32,838 nucleotides of DNA from Bacteroidota bacterium (lineage in GTDB: Bacteria > Bacteroidota > Bacteroidia > Chitinophagales > Chitinophagaceae), in assembly GCA_026391195.1 (NCBI GenBank), contig JAPLEI010000041.1, positions 1 to 32,838 on the forward strand, given 5' to 3'. Below are positions 14,140-22,108 of the stretch, one piece after another. A program made the translations under genes and the position numbers. Position 1 is the first letter of the stretch, and the number at the start of each line of letters is the position of its first letter. The notes beneath the pieces are model-generated. The model did no database searches. It saw only the letters and a program-made list of their open reading frames with translations, and was not told where the DNA came from.

Positions 14140-14373
14140 ATGGAAAATAGTGCCCGTGATAGCAGAGATAAGAATTTTCGAATCATGCGAATGATCTATG
14201 ATCTTACCATGGGACTATTAATGGGAGCTTTGGGTGCTGGAATGATATTGGCAGAAAAGCTGGGTTTTGTGCAGGTGTTGGATTGGGGGGCTAACATGCG
14301 ATATTCTTTTGGGGCAATTTTTTTGTTGTATGGTGTGTTTAGGATTTACAGGGGGATAAAGCAGACTGCATAA
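14140..14373 (+). CDS. small two-TM membrane protein
   Basis: A 77-residue inner-membrane protein of unknown function. After a charged N-terminus (MENSARDSRDKNFRIMR) there are two hydrophobic segments: about 19-38 (YDLTMGLLMGALGAGMILAE) and about 54-70 (RYSFGAIFLLYGVFRIY), with a short loop containing DWGAN between them and a basic C-terminus. The gene ends 1 nt before the ATG of the PstS-like gene, so the two are co-transcribed and probably translationally coupled, which suggests a joint role at the envelope. GGTAAGGAAAAAAGT precedes the ATG and may act as the ribosome site. I do not recognise a named family. Confidence 0.75.
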   Translation: MENSARDSRDKNFRIMRMIYDLTMGLLMGALGAGMILAEKLGFVQVLDWGANMRYSFGAIFLLYGVFRIYRGIKQTA

Positions 14374-14374
14374 A

Positions 14375-15283
14375 ATGAAAAAGAGGCTACCGATTGTGTT
14401 ACTGGTTGGATTATTATTTTCCTGCGGTGCTGGCAAGCAGCCCAACAACAGGGATACACCGATAAATGGCGACATACAAATTTGTGTAGATGAAAGTTTT
14501 CAACCGGTGATAGCAGAACAGTTAAAAGTGCATCATGCTGCTTATCCAAACACGAATATTCGGGTAACGTATCAGTCGGAAGCTGCTTGTCTTAAGGCTT
14601 TGCAAAACGACAGTACCCGAATGATAGTGGTAGCCCGAGGGTTAACGGAAAACGAAGCAACGGCTTATCAGAAAAATTTATCTTTTAAGCCTTTATATGG
14701 TATTTTGGCCTATGATGCGATTGCAGTTATCATTCATCGTGATCGGAAAGACAGTTTGTTTACCCTTCAGCAGTTGACGGATATTTTGAATGGCAGCAAT
14801 CCGGTTCCGGCAGTTATGGATGGAATGCGGGCAACCAGTACGGTTCGTTTTTTGAAGGATAGTTTATTGAAAGGGGGTGAGTTTGGAAAGAATGTGGTAG
14901 GTGCCCTTAGTAGTAAGGATGTAATTACAACGGTAATGAATCATCCGGATGCGATTGGGTTTGTGGGGATGAGTTGGGTAGGGGATGTGTATGATAAGGA
15001 GCAGATGGCTTATCAACAAAAAATCGCCCTGGCCCGAATTGAATGTACGCAGTGTGAGGAAAAAGGTATTTATGCCAAACCTTCACAGGCAACCATTACC
15101 TACGGTCAATACCCACTTTCTCGTCCACTATACTATGTGTTGAAAGAGAACTGGGCAGGAGTGGGAACGGGATTTATGAATTTTATGAGTTTGGAGCGTG
15201 GACAGCTTATTTTCAGAAGGGCTTTTCTGGCACCGGCCAAAATGGATTTTAGGGTAAGAAGCGGAAAAATAAAAGAGCAATAA
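14375..15283 (+). CDS. PstS-like substrate-binding lipoprotein
   Basis: A 302-residue periplasmic binding protein of the PstS-like family (type 2 periplasmic-binding fold), whose best-known members bind phosphate. The N-terminus has a lipoprotein signal: a hydrophobic stretch, then LLFSCGAG with lipid-attachment C17. The mature part shows a binding-protein start (GDIQICVDESFQPVIAEQLKVHH), a mid region AYDAIAVIIHRDRKDSLFTLQQLTDILNG (the 'LT..QL..I..G' segment typical of PstS) and the late YPLSRPLYYVLKE motif shared by PstS proteins. No pstC, pstA or pstB lies in the window, so transport of phosphate is not shown. It sits 1 nt after the two-TM gene and 24 nt before the TPR gene, indicating an operon. 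Confidence 0.85.
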   Translation: MKKRLPIVLLVGLLFSCGAGKQPNNRDTPINGDIQICVDESFQPVIAEQLKVHHAAYPNTNIRVTYQSEAACLKALQNDSTRMIVVARGLTENEATAYQKNLSFKPLYGILAYDAIAVIIHRDRKDSLFTLQQLTDILNGSNPVPAVMDGMRATSTVRFLKDSLLKGGEFGKNVVGALSSKDVITTVMNHPDAIGFVGMSWVGDVYDKEQMAYQQKIALARIECTQCEEKGIYAKPSQATITYGQYPLSRPLYYVLKENWAGVGTGFMNFMSLERGQLIFRRAFLAPAKMDFRVRSGKIKEQ

Positions 15284-15307
15284 CCAAGTAAACATAAACA
15301 AAGAATC

Positions 15308-17113
15308 ATGAAGAAGTTCCTACTGTTACTGATCGCATGTGTACTGATACACTCAACAATGTTCGCACAGTATGCGGATGGTATCCGATTACTGAATTAC
15401 GAAAAAAACAAATCAGCCCGGGAAACTTTTCAGAAACTGGTAGATGCCAGTCCCCAAGACCCACAAGCCATCTACTGGCTGGGTCAGGCTTTATTGGCCA
15501 CCGATGGGGGAGAGCCTTCCAAAGAGCAGATTGCATCCACCAAAGCCCTCTATCAAAAAGGATTGAGCAGTATTGGCAGTGATCCCTGGTTGGTTACTGG
15601 TATGGGCCATGTGGAGTTGCTCGAGCGAGGAGATATCAACTCCGCCAAGCAAAAATTCGAGCAAGCCATTACCGCTTCTACCGAAACCAAAGGAAAAAGC
15701 AAGGGAAAAGCCAACCCCGCTATCCTGAATGCGATCGGAAGAGCCAATGCTAAAGTGGGCAGTGGACTTGGAGATAATTTATATGCCATCGATAAGCTGA
15801 ATCAGGCAGGTCAGTTAGATCTTACTAATGCAGACATATACATCAATAAAGCTGTCAACTACCTGAAAATGGGGGGTGAAAATGGTGGAGAAGCTGTAAA
15901 AGCTTATCAGGAAGCCGTTAGCCGCGATCCAAAAAGTGCCCTTGCTTATTATAAAATTGGGAAAGTATATCAAAGCCAAAACAACAAAGAGTTGTTTGAG
16001 CAAAATTTCGATAATGCCATTACTGCCGATCCTACTTGTCCCTTACCTTATTTTGCCTATTACCTGTACTATGCCAATAAAGACGTAAACAAGGCGAAAG
16101 ATTACCTCGATAAGTATGTGGCCAATTCCGATAAAGATCCCAAGACTGATTATTTTGTAGCAGATTATCTTTTCCGCGCAGGAAAAAATGATGAGTCGCT
16201 GGCAAAAATTCAGGAACTGGAAAAATCAGCGGGTGGTAACGAAATACCCCGCCTAAGTATCTTATCTGCCTACAACTATGATAGAAAAGGGGATTCTGTG
16301 CAGGCAAAAGCCAATCTAGAAAAATTCTTTGCCAATGCCCCGGCAGATAAAATTGAACCTAGTGACTATGAGCTGGCCGTAAAAGTGCTTACTAAATTCC
16401 CCGGAAGTGAGGCACAGGCAGCCACTTACCTGGAAAAAGCTATTGCAACGGATACTGCTCGCATTAACAAGCTGAACTATATGCAACAGGGCGCCGATAT
16501 GTATGCCAAAGCCAAAAATCCTACTGAACAATTGAAGTGGATGAAGCGAATGGTAGAGCTTAAGGGCACTACAACGGAAGGGGAATATTACAGAATAACC
16601 GCAGCCGCACTCAGCGCCAAAGATTACCCGCAAACCATTGATTGGGCAAAAAAATACATGGCTGCATTTCCCGATAAGCCCCAGCCCTTCACATTCTACC
16701 GCAAAGCGGCTATCGCCTCCGACCCGGATACCACCAGCGGAAAAGGGGTAGAGCAACTTCAATACATCGACTCTATCTATAGCCTCAATAAAGACAAATA
16801 CAAAAAAGAGCTTTTTCTGAATGAATATTATACAATTTTGTATTATATAAACAAGCAAAATGCGCTTAAAAAGAGCCCCGACTTTAAAGTAAAGAGTGAT
16901 GGAACCAAAACAGAAGTGGTGGATCAGTTTTTAGGCATTTGCCAGAAAAGTTTAGAAGTAACCGATAAAATGATTGCATTATACCCCGATGTGGCAGATG
17001 ATAATAATAAGTTTGCCCAGAGTGTAAAGGGGGAAATTCAAAAAAACATCGATTATTACTCCAAACCTCCGGTTAAAAAGCCCGGAGCACCCGCTGCCCC
17101 GCCAAAAGGATAA
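15308..17113 (+). CDS. periplasmic tetratricopeptide-repeat protein
   Basis: A 601-residue exported protein built of TPR-like helical repeats. Residues 1-20 are a signal peptide (MKKFLLLLIACVLIHSTMFA, then QYADG). Repeats are visible from residue 23 onward, for example PQDPQAIYWLGQALL, PKSALAYYKIGKVYQSQ and the following PTCPLPYFAYYLYY, and continue through most of the chain. The C-terminus ends in a Pro/Lys/Ala tail (PPVKKPGAPAAPPKG). TPR arrays bind other proteins, so it may be a scaffold for the two preceding gene products; this is inference from context. The gene closes the operon and is followed 14 nt later by a strong terminator. Confidence 0.88.
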   Translation: MKKFLLLLIACVLIHSTMFAQYADGIRLLNYEKNKSARETFQKLVDASPQDPQAIYWLGQALLATDGGEPSKEQIASTKALYQKGLSSIGSDPWLVTGMGHVELLERGDINSAKQKFEQAITASTETKGKSKGKANPAILNAIGRANAKVGSGLGDNLYAIDKLNQAGQLDLTNADIYINKAVNYLKMGGENGGEAVKAYQEAVSRDPKSALAYYKIGKVYQSQNNKELFEQNFDNAITADPTCPLPYFAYYLYYANKDVNKAKDYLDKYVANSDKDPKTDYFVADYLFRAGKNDESLAKIQELEKSAGGNEIPRLSILSAYNYDRKGDSVQAKANLEKFFANAPADKIEPSDYELAVKVLTKFPGSEAQAATYLEKAIATDTARINKLNYMQQGADMYAKAKNPTEQLKWMKRMVELKGTTTEGEYYRITAAALSAKDYPQTIDWAKKYMAAFPDKPQPFTFYRKAAIASDPDTTSGKGVEQLQYIDSIYSLNKDKYKKELFLNEYYTILYYINKQNALKKSPDFKVKSDGTKTEVVDQFLGICQKSLEVTDKMIALYPDVADDNNKFAQSVKGEIQKNIDYYSKPPVKKPGAPAAPPKG

Positions 17114-17127
17114 TAAAAAAATATGCG

Positions 17128-17161
17128 AAAAACTCTCCCCCCAGGCGGAGAGTTTTTCTTT
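17128..17161 (+). terminator. rho-independent terminator before the nuo operon
   Basis: AAAAACTCTCC (17128-17138), an 8-nt loop, GGAGAGTTTTT (17147-17157), then a mixed CTTTT tail. It closes the two-TM/PstS/TPR operon just before the nuo promoter. The A-rich left arm gives a T-run on the other strand too, but no minus-strand gene reaches it. Confidence 0.88.
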
Positions 17162-17178
17162 TATATCCCACACTAACG

Positions 17179-17186
17179 TATTTTTG
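17179..17186 (+). promoter_or_regulatory. -7 box for the nuo operon
   Basis: TATTTTTG, a perfect TAnnTTTG box, 18 nt before the nuoA ATG and directly after a terminator, so it is well placed to drive all 14 nuo genes. It overlaps a TTG at 17184, which rules out that codon as the nuoA start. No clear -33 TTG. Confidence 0.65.
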
Positions 17187-17204
17187 CGAAAATTTATCGG
17201 ATAC

Positions 17205-17606
17205 ATGAACCTGATTCAGCTGATAACAGATGCCAGTGCTTCCAATTCCGCCTCCAATTATTTACCCATCGGTATCCAATTGATTTTCGCTGCCGGTTTT
17301 GTTTTTACCATGATTGCCTTATCTGCCTGGGTGGGGCCCAAAAGAAAAACCAGTGATAAGCTGGATAATTTTGCCAGCGGAATCGAGTCGCACGGAAATG
17401 CGCGTCAGCCCATGGCCATCAAGTATTTTCTGGTAGCCATTTTATTTGTATTGTTTGATGTGGAAGTAATATTTTTCTATCCCTATGCGGTTAATTTCCG
17501 TGAACTGGGCTGGTCGGGATTTGGGGCAGTGCTGATGTTTGTGGGATTTTTCCTAGCTGGGTTTATTTACATTATCAAAAAAGGTGCCTTAAACTGGGAA
17601 GATTAA
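17205..17606 (+). CDS. nuoA: NADH-quinone oxidoreductase subunit A
   Basis: Membrane subunit of respiratory complex I, next to the quinone-binding end. From the ATG at 17205 it is 133 residues with three membrane helices (about 22-44, 75-95 and 103-124 by hydrophobicity). The conserved loop between TM1 and TM2 is present (KLDNFASGIESHGNARQP, with the family G-x-E-S motif), as is FDVEVIFFYPYAV in TM2, which carries the conserved acidic D-V-E. It is the first gene of the operon, preceded by a terminator and its own -7 box. A gap of 102 nt, the longest in the operon, separates it from nuoB. Confidence 0.95.
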   Translation: MNLIQLITDASASNSASNYLPIGIQLIFAAGFVFTMIALSAWVGPKRKTSDKLDNFASGIESHGNARQPMAIKYFLVAILFVLFDVEVIFFYPYAVNFRELGWSGFGAVLMFVGFFLAGFIYIIKKGALNWED

Positions 17607-17629
17607 TGCCGAGGAGGTAAACTCCCAGT
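17593..17629 (+). repeat. inverted repeat across the nuoA stop
   Basis: ACTGGGA (17593-17599, last codons of nuoA) can pair with TCCCAGT (17623-17629). Inside it, GGAG (17613-17616) can pair with CTCC (17622-17625); the two pairings share bases and exclude each other. There is no T-run, so this is not a terminator. Confidence 0.35.
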
Positions 17630-17683
17630 AAATATAGTTGTTGTTTAGATAGAATTCAACTCATGAAACGAATGCTCCCTTGA

Positions 17684-17704
17684 GGAGAAATATAAGGAGA
17701 AATA
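17684..17704 (+). promoter_or_regulatory. tandem Shine-Dalgarno-like repeat before nuoB
   Basis: GGAGAAATA occurs twice, at 17684-17692 and 17696-17704, 4 nt before the nuoB ATG. The second copy places AAGGAG at 17694-17699, 9 nt from the ATG, a strong Shine-Dalgarno for this genome, in which most genes here have weak ones. Confidence 0.5.
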
Positions 17705-17708
17705 AAAT

Positions 17709-18299
17709 ATGTCACGTCCGGTTCGATTTAATATTCATCCCATAGCAGCCGATATTAGAGAGGCAGTTGGTGTGGCAGAAGCTCCGGAGGGCTATGCCGG
17801 GGAAGGCTTTTTTACCACACAATTGAGCAGCGTGGTAGGTTTGGCACGAAAGAATTCTATGTGGCCCCTGCCCTTTGCCACCTCTTGCTGCGGTATTGAG
17901 TTTATGGCTACCATGGCATCTCACTACGATCTGGCCCGTTTTGGAGCAGAGCGCGTAGGGTTTTCTCCCCGTCAGTGCGACTTGTTAATGGTGATGGGTA
18001 CCATCGCTAAAAAAATGGGACCCGTTCTGCGACAAGTATATTTACAAATGGCTGAACCTCGTTGGGTGATTGCAGTGGGTGCCTGTGCTTCCAGTGGAGG
18101 AATTTTTGATTCTTATAGTGTTTTACAAGGCATCGATCAGATTATACCTGTAGATGTATATGTGCCGGGTTGCCCTCCCCGTCCGGAAGCAATCCTTGAT
18201 GGCTTCATTAAAATTCAAGATTTGGTAGGCCAAGAAAGTATTCGTAGGCGCAACAGCGAGCAGTACAAATTATTACTCAACAGTTACGGAATTGAATAA
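17709..18299 (+). CDS. nuoB: NADH-quinone oxidoreductase subunit B
   Basis: Peripheral-arm subunit that holds the terminal cluster N2, which passes electrons to quinone. The 196 residues carry all four cluster ligands: C60 and C61 (ATSCCGIEF), C126 (GACASSGG) and C155 (VPGCPPRP). The family block ARFGAERVGFSPRQCDLLMVMGT is intact. An N-terminal extension of about 30 residues and a C-terminal one (ESIRRRNSEQYKLLLNSYGIE) make it a little shorter than the E. coli protein (220). It is preceded by a strong, duplicated ribosome-binding site and followed by nuoC after 33 nt. Confidence 0.97.
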   Translation: MSRPVRFNIHPIAADIREAVGVAEAPEGYAGEGFFTTQLSSVVGLARKNSMWPLPFATSCCGIEFMATMASHYDLARFGAERVGFSPRQCDLLMVMGTIAKKMGPVLRQVYLQMAEPRWVIAVGACASSGGIFDSYSVLQGIDQIIPVDVYVPGCPPRPEAILDGFIKIQDLVGQESIRRRNSEQYKLLLNSYGIE

Positions 18300-18332
18300 A
18301 GTAAATTAATACAGGTTACAGAGAAATCAATC

Positions 18333-18839
18333 ATGACACTCACCAACGATAGTATCCAACAGAAATTAACGGCTCAATTTGGCGAAGGCTTCTTCACTTT
18401 TAGTGAGCAATATGGTATGCTTAGCTTTGAAGCCCCCAAAGACCAAAATTTAAAAGTGCTGCAGTTTTTATACGATGAGCCCACCCTGGCTTTTCGCTTT
18501 TTAACGGATATCTGCGCAGTTCATGATCCTGAACAACCCGGCAAAGAATTAGCAGTGGTATATCACCTGCATAATTTGCAGGAAAATGTGCGCGTTCGCA
18601 TGAAAATCTATACGGCTATTGAGGATCCGAAAATATTTACAGCAACCCGCTTATTCGAATCGGCTAATTGGATGGAAAGAGAGACCTATGATTTTTATGG
18701 AGTGAATTTTGTGGGGCACCCGAATCTCAAACGCATATTGAATGTAGATGAAATGGATTATTTCCCCCTACGGAAAGAATTTCCATTAGAAGACCAAACC
18801 AGAATAGATAAAGACGATCAAATGTTTGGAAGAGGATAA
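18333..18839 (+). CDS. nuoC: NADH-quinone oxidoreductase subunit C
   Basis: The 30-kDa subunit of the complex I peripheral arm, with no cofactor; it packs against NuoD. The 168 residues end with the family signature ERETYDFYGVNFVGHPNLKR (about 130-149) followed by DYFPLRKEFPLED. In E. coli nuoC is fused to nuoD; here they are separate genes with a 50-nt gap, which is common outside the gamma-proteobacteria. The start MTLTNDSIQQKL has no upstream in-frame competitor of note. Confidence 0.95.
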   Translation: MTLTNDSIQQKLTAQFGEGFFTFSEQYGMLSFEAPKDQNLKVLQFLYDEPTLAFRFLTDICAVHDPEQPGKELAVVYHLHNLQENVRVRMKIYTAIEDPKIFTATRLFESANWMERETYDFYGVNFVGHPNLKRILNVDEMDYFPLRKEFPLEDQTRIDKDDQMFGRG

Positions 18840-18871
18840 TCTCTTTCGAGAAATAACGCAAGTTCAATGTT

Positions 18872-18884
18872 AACCCCAAGGGTT
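18872..18884 (+). repeat. small hairpin just before nuoD
   Basis: AACCC-CAA-GGGTT, a 5-bp stem with a 3-nt loop, then TTATT. The stem ends 5 nt before the nuoD ATG and so could mask the ribosome-binding region. Confidence 0.3.
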
Positions 18885-18889
18885 TTATT

Positions 18890-20119
18890 ATGACAGAACA
18901 TCTTCAACATATTCAGTTACCGGAAGGCTCTATTGAGAAGCAAACCACCACCCTCAATCTCGGGCCAACCCATCCGGCTACCCACGGGGTATTTCAAAAT
19001 ATTATTGAGTTAGATGGCGAACGGATTGTTTCTGCTGAATCAACCGTTGGATATATTCACCGGGCATTTGAAAAGATTGCCGAAAGACGTCCCCTCTATC
19101 AAATTACCCCGCTCACCGACCGGCTCAATTATTGCAGCAGCCCCATCAACAACATGGGCTGGCACCTGACTTGCGAAAAATTATTGGGTGTGGAAACCCC
19201 CAAGCGGGTAGACTATCTGCGGGTAATTATAATGGAACTGGCGCGTATTTCCGACCACCTGATTTGTAATTCTATTGTGGGCGTTGATACCGGTGCTTTT
19301 ACCGGATTCTTATATGTGATGCAATACCGCGAATTAATTTATGAAATTTATGAAGAGGTTTGCGGATCAAGACTTACCACCAACATCGGACGTATCGGTG
19401 GTTTTGAAAGAAATTTCTCCAACACCGCCTTTACCAAATTAGAAAAGTTTTTAAAAGAGTATCCCGGGGTATTAAAAGAATTCGAAAACCTCTTTGCCCG
19501 CAACCGCATCTTTATGGAGCGTACCATCGGGGGCGGTGCCATTAGCGCCGAAAGAGCATTGAATTATGGATTTACCGGTCCGAACCTTCGGGCAACCGGC
19601 GTAGATTATGATGTTCGGGTGCACAGTCCTTACAGCAGTTACCAGGATTTTGATTTTATCATACCAGTAGGAAAAACAGGAGACAATTACGACCGCTTCC
19701 TCGTTCGCAACGAAGAAATGTGGCAAAGCCTTTCCATCATTCAACAGGCATATCAAAAAATACAGGCGTTTAAAGGCGAAGAGGCTGAAGTGTATCATGC
19801 CAATGTACCTGAATACTACCTCCCCAAAAAAGAAGATGTATATACCAAGATGGAAGCACTGATCTGGCATTTTAAAATCATCATGGGAGAGGTTGAAATG
19901 CCCAAAGGCGAAGTATATCATTCTGTGGAAGGTGGAAATGGGGAAGTAGGATATTATTTAATTAGTGATGGAGGTAGAACCCCCTTCCGCTTGCATTTCC
20001 GCAGGCCTTGCTTTATTTATTACCAAGCCTACCCCGAACTGGTTAAAGGGGGTATGCTAAGTGATGCCGTGGTAACTATGAGTAGCTTGAACCTGATTGC
20101 AGGAGAAATGGATGCATAA
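18890..20119 (+). CDS. nuoD: NADH-quinone oxidoreductase subunit D
   Basis: The 49-kDa subunit, which forms the quinone-binding cavity with NuoB. The 409-residue protein begins its core with LNLGPTHPATHGVFQNIIEL (about 23-42), containing the conserved His pair in THPATHG that lines the quinone site. The family block GYIHRAFEKIAERRPLYQ and the C-terminal RRPCFIYYQAYPELVKGGML and ADA-like end (NLIAGEMDA) are present. Its hydrogenase-like Ni ligands are absent, as expected for complex I. The stop overlaps the predicted nuoE start by 8 nt, so the pair may be translationally coupled. Confidence 0.97.
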   Translation: MTEHLQHIQLPEGSIEKQTTTLNLGPTHPATHGVFQNIIELDGERIVSAESTVGYIHRAFEKIAERRPLYQITPLTDRLNYCSSPINNMGWHLTCEKLLGVETPKRVDYLRVIIMELARISDHLICNSIVGVDTGAFTGFLYVMQYRELIYEIYEEVCGSRLTTNIGRIGGFERNFSNTAFTKLEKFLKEYPGVLKEFENLFARNRIFMERTIGGGAISAERALNYGFTGPNLRATGVDYDVRVHSPYSSYQDFDFIIPVGKTGDNYDRFLVRNEEMWQSLSIIQQAYQKIQAFKGEEAEVYHANVPEYYLPKKEDVYTKMEALIWHFKIIMGEVEMPKGEVYHSVEGGNGEVGYYLISDGGRTPFRLHFRRPCFIYYQAYPELVKGGMLSDAVVTMSSLNLIAGEMDA

Positions 20120-20660
20120 ACTATTGAATGAACAATCAATACCCGCAAGGGAGTACGATATGGTAAAATTTTCAGAGAACGATTTGGCTAAAGTGCAGGA
20201 AATCGTTGCACATTATCCCGATGGAAAACAGAAAAGCGCCTTGCTGCCCGTTTTACACCTGGCACAGGACACTTTTGGTGGATGGCTAAGTTCAGAAACC
20301 ATGGACTATGTAGCTTCCCTATTACAAATAGAACCGATAGAAGTATATGAGGTAGCTACTTTCTACAGCATGTATCATTTGAAACCCGTGGGTAAATATG
20401 TTTTTGAAGTTTGTCAAACCGGTCCCTGCATGTTGCGAGGCTGTGATGATATTATCCAATACATCACCCAAACCCTGGGTATCCGTGCCGGAGAAACTAC
20501 GGCAGACGGACTATTCACACTAAAAACAGTCGAGTGTCTGGGTGCCTGTGGATATGCACCTATGATGCAGCTTGGAAAATATTATCGCGAACACCTTACC
20601 AAAGAAAAGGTAGACGCTATTATTGCCGAATGCAGAAAAACGGCTGCTGAACAAAACTGA
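20112..20660 (+). CDS. nuoE: NADH-quinone oxidoreductase subunit E
   Basis: The 24-kDa thioredoxin-fold subunit of the NADH module with [2Fe-2S] cluster N1a. Ligands are C101 and C106 (CQTGPC) and C142 and C146 (ECLGACG), numbering from the ATG at 20112 (182 residues). Two starts are credible. The ATG at 20112 has AGGAG 6 nt upstream and overlaps nuoD by 8 nt. The ATG at 20160 (MVKFSENDL, 166 residues) also has GGGAG 6 nt upstream and gives the length of E. coli NuoE, without the extra 16 residues, which show no family similarity. The stop is certain. A small hairpin lies in the 45-nt gap before nuoF. Confidence 0.93.
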   Translation: MHKLLNEQSIPAREYDMVKFSENDLAKVQEIVAHYPDGKQKSALLPVLHLAQDTFGGWLSSETMDYVASLLQIEPIEVYEVATFYSMYHLKPVGKYVFEVCQTGPCMLRGCDDIIQYITQTLGIRAGETTADGLFTLKTVECLGACGYAPMMQLGKYYREHLTKEKVDAIIAECRKTAAEQN

Positions 20661-20671
20661 TCAACCAACCG

Positions 20672-20689
20672 CCGGAGTAAAAACTCCGG
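20672..20689 (+). repeat. intercistronic hairpin between nuoE and nuoF
   Basis: CCGGAGT-AAAA-ACTCCGG, a perfect 7-bp stem with an A4 loop, 11 nt after the nuoE stop and 17 nt before the nuoF ATG. Only three T follow, so it is unlikely to stop transcription fully. Confidence 0.6.
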
Positions 20690-20705
20690 TTTGAAATAGA
20701 TTATT

Positions 20706-22064
20706 ATGGGCATGAAACTATTACTCGAAAAAGCGCATGTGGAGGGAATCCGCCATTTCGAAGCCTATCGACGCGAAGGGGGCTACCGCAGTGTAGAGAA
20801 AGCACTCAAAGAAATGAGTCCGGAAGCCATTGTAGAAGAAGTGAAAAAAAGTGGACTGCGTGGTAGAGGCGGTGCTGGGTTTCCTGCTGGAATGAAATGG
20901 AGTTTTATTGCCAAACCTGAAGGCGTTCCCCGTCACCTGGTTTGTAATGCCGATGAGAGTGAGCCGGGAACTTTCAAAGACCGCTACCTGATGGAATTTC
21001 TTCCGCATCTATTGCTAGAAGGATTAATCGTGTCGTCGTATGCGCTCGGTAGTCATGCCACTTACATTTACATAAGGGGTGAATATGCCTGGATAGCAAC
21101 GATATTAGAAACAGCTATTGCCGAAGCCAAGGCCAATGGTATGCTGGGTAACAACATTTTGGGCTCAGGCTTTGATTGTGAAATTTATGTGCACCGCGGG
21201 GCAGGCGCCTATATCTGTGGTGAGGAAACTGCCCTGATTGAATCCCTTGAAGGAAAACGCGGTAACCCCCGCATCAAACCCCCCTTCCCTGCTATTCAAG
21301 GAGTATGGATGCGCCCAACGGTGGTGAACAATGTAGAAACCCTTGCAGCCGTAGTGCCCATCATTAATATGGGAGGAGAGGAATACGCGAAAATTGGCGT
21401 GGGTAAGTCAACCGGTACAAAACTGATTTCAGCCTGCGGCAATATTAATAAGCCGGGTGTTTATGAAATAGACATGACCATTTCGGTGGAGGAATTTATT
21501 TACAGCGATGAGTATTGTGGGGGTATTGCCAATGGCAAACGCCTGAAAGCTTGCATCCCCGGCGGATCTTCTGTTCCCATACTTCCCGCCAATCTGTTGT
21601 TGAAAACAGCCAAAGGAGAAACCCGCTTCATGAACTATGAAAGTTTAAGCGATGGTGGTTTTGCATCCGGCTCAATGATGGGTTCGGGAGGATTTATTGT
21701 GTTGGATGAAGACCAGTGCATTGTTAAAAATACCTATACCCTTGCTCGTTTCTATCGCCACGAAAGTTGCGGACAATGTTCTCCTTGCCGTGAAGGAACC
21801 GGATGGATGGAAAAAATACTATGGCGCCTCGAAAATGGGGAAGGAAAGGAAACTGATATCGATTTGCTCTGGGATATTCAACGCCGCATTGAGGGAAATA
21901 CCATTTGTCCGCTCGGAGATGCCGCTGCCTGGCCCGTAGCTGCTGCGATTCGGCATTTTAGAGATGAGTTTGAATGGCATGTGCGTGAGCCCCAGGAAGC
22001 AAAGAGAAGAAATTATGGATTGGCACATTATGCCGATCCGATTCATGTGCCGGTGGCCGGATAA
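20706..22064 (+). CDS. nuoF: NADH-quinone oxidoreductase subunit F
   Basis: The 51-kDa subunit, which binds NADH and FMN and holds [4Fe-4S] cluster N3. In the 452 residues the nucleotide-binding loop is GLRGRGGAGFPAGMKW (50-65), the FMN-binding stretch NADESEPGTFKDR is at 81-93, and GAGAYICGEETALIESLEG follows at 165-183. Cluster N3 ligands are C355, C358 and C361 (SCGQCSPCREG) and C401 (TICPLGDAAAWP). All elements for NADH oxidation are intact. The length fits the family (445 in E. coli). Confidence 0.97.
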   Translation: MGMKLLLEKAHVEGIRHFEAYRREGGYRSVEKALKEMSPEAIVEEVKKSGLRGRGGAGFPAGMKWSFIAKPEGVPRHLVCNADESEPGTFKDRYLMEFLPHLLLEGLIVSSYALGSHATYIYIRGEYAWIATILETAIAEAKANGMLGNNILGSGFDCEIYVHRGAGAYICGEETALIESLEGKRGNPRIKPPFPAIQGVWMRPTVVNNVETLAAVVPIINMGGEEYAKIGVGKSTGTKLISACGNINKPGVYEIDMTISVEEFIYSDEYCGGIANGKRLKACIPGGSSVPILPANLLLKTAKGETRFMNYESLSDGGFASGSMMGSGGFIVLDEDQCIVKNTYTLARFYRHESCGQCSPCREGTGWMEKILWRLENGEGKETDIDLLWDIQRRIEGNTICPLGDAAAWPVAAAIRHFRDEFEWHVREPQEAKRRNYGLAHYADPIHVPVAG

Positions 22065-22108
22065 AATTGATAAATTAGAATTTTTAAGGATAGCAGAAAC
22101 CATATACT

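Noticed and set aside
15305..17206. Several open frames opposite the TPR gene
   Set aside because: They lie fully antisense to a well-supported TPR gene, have no recognisable domains or promoters, and follow its codon pattern as shadows.
17663..17683. Six-codon ATG frame (MKRMLP) in the nuoA-nuoB gap
   Set aside because: Too short to support as a leader peptide; no regulatory codon bias and no attenuator-like hairpin pair tied to it.
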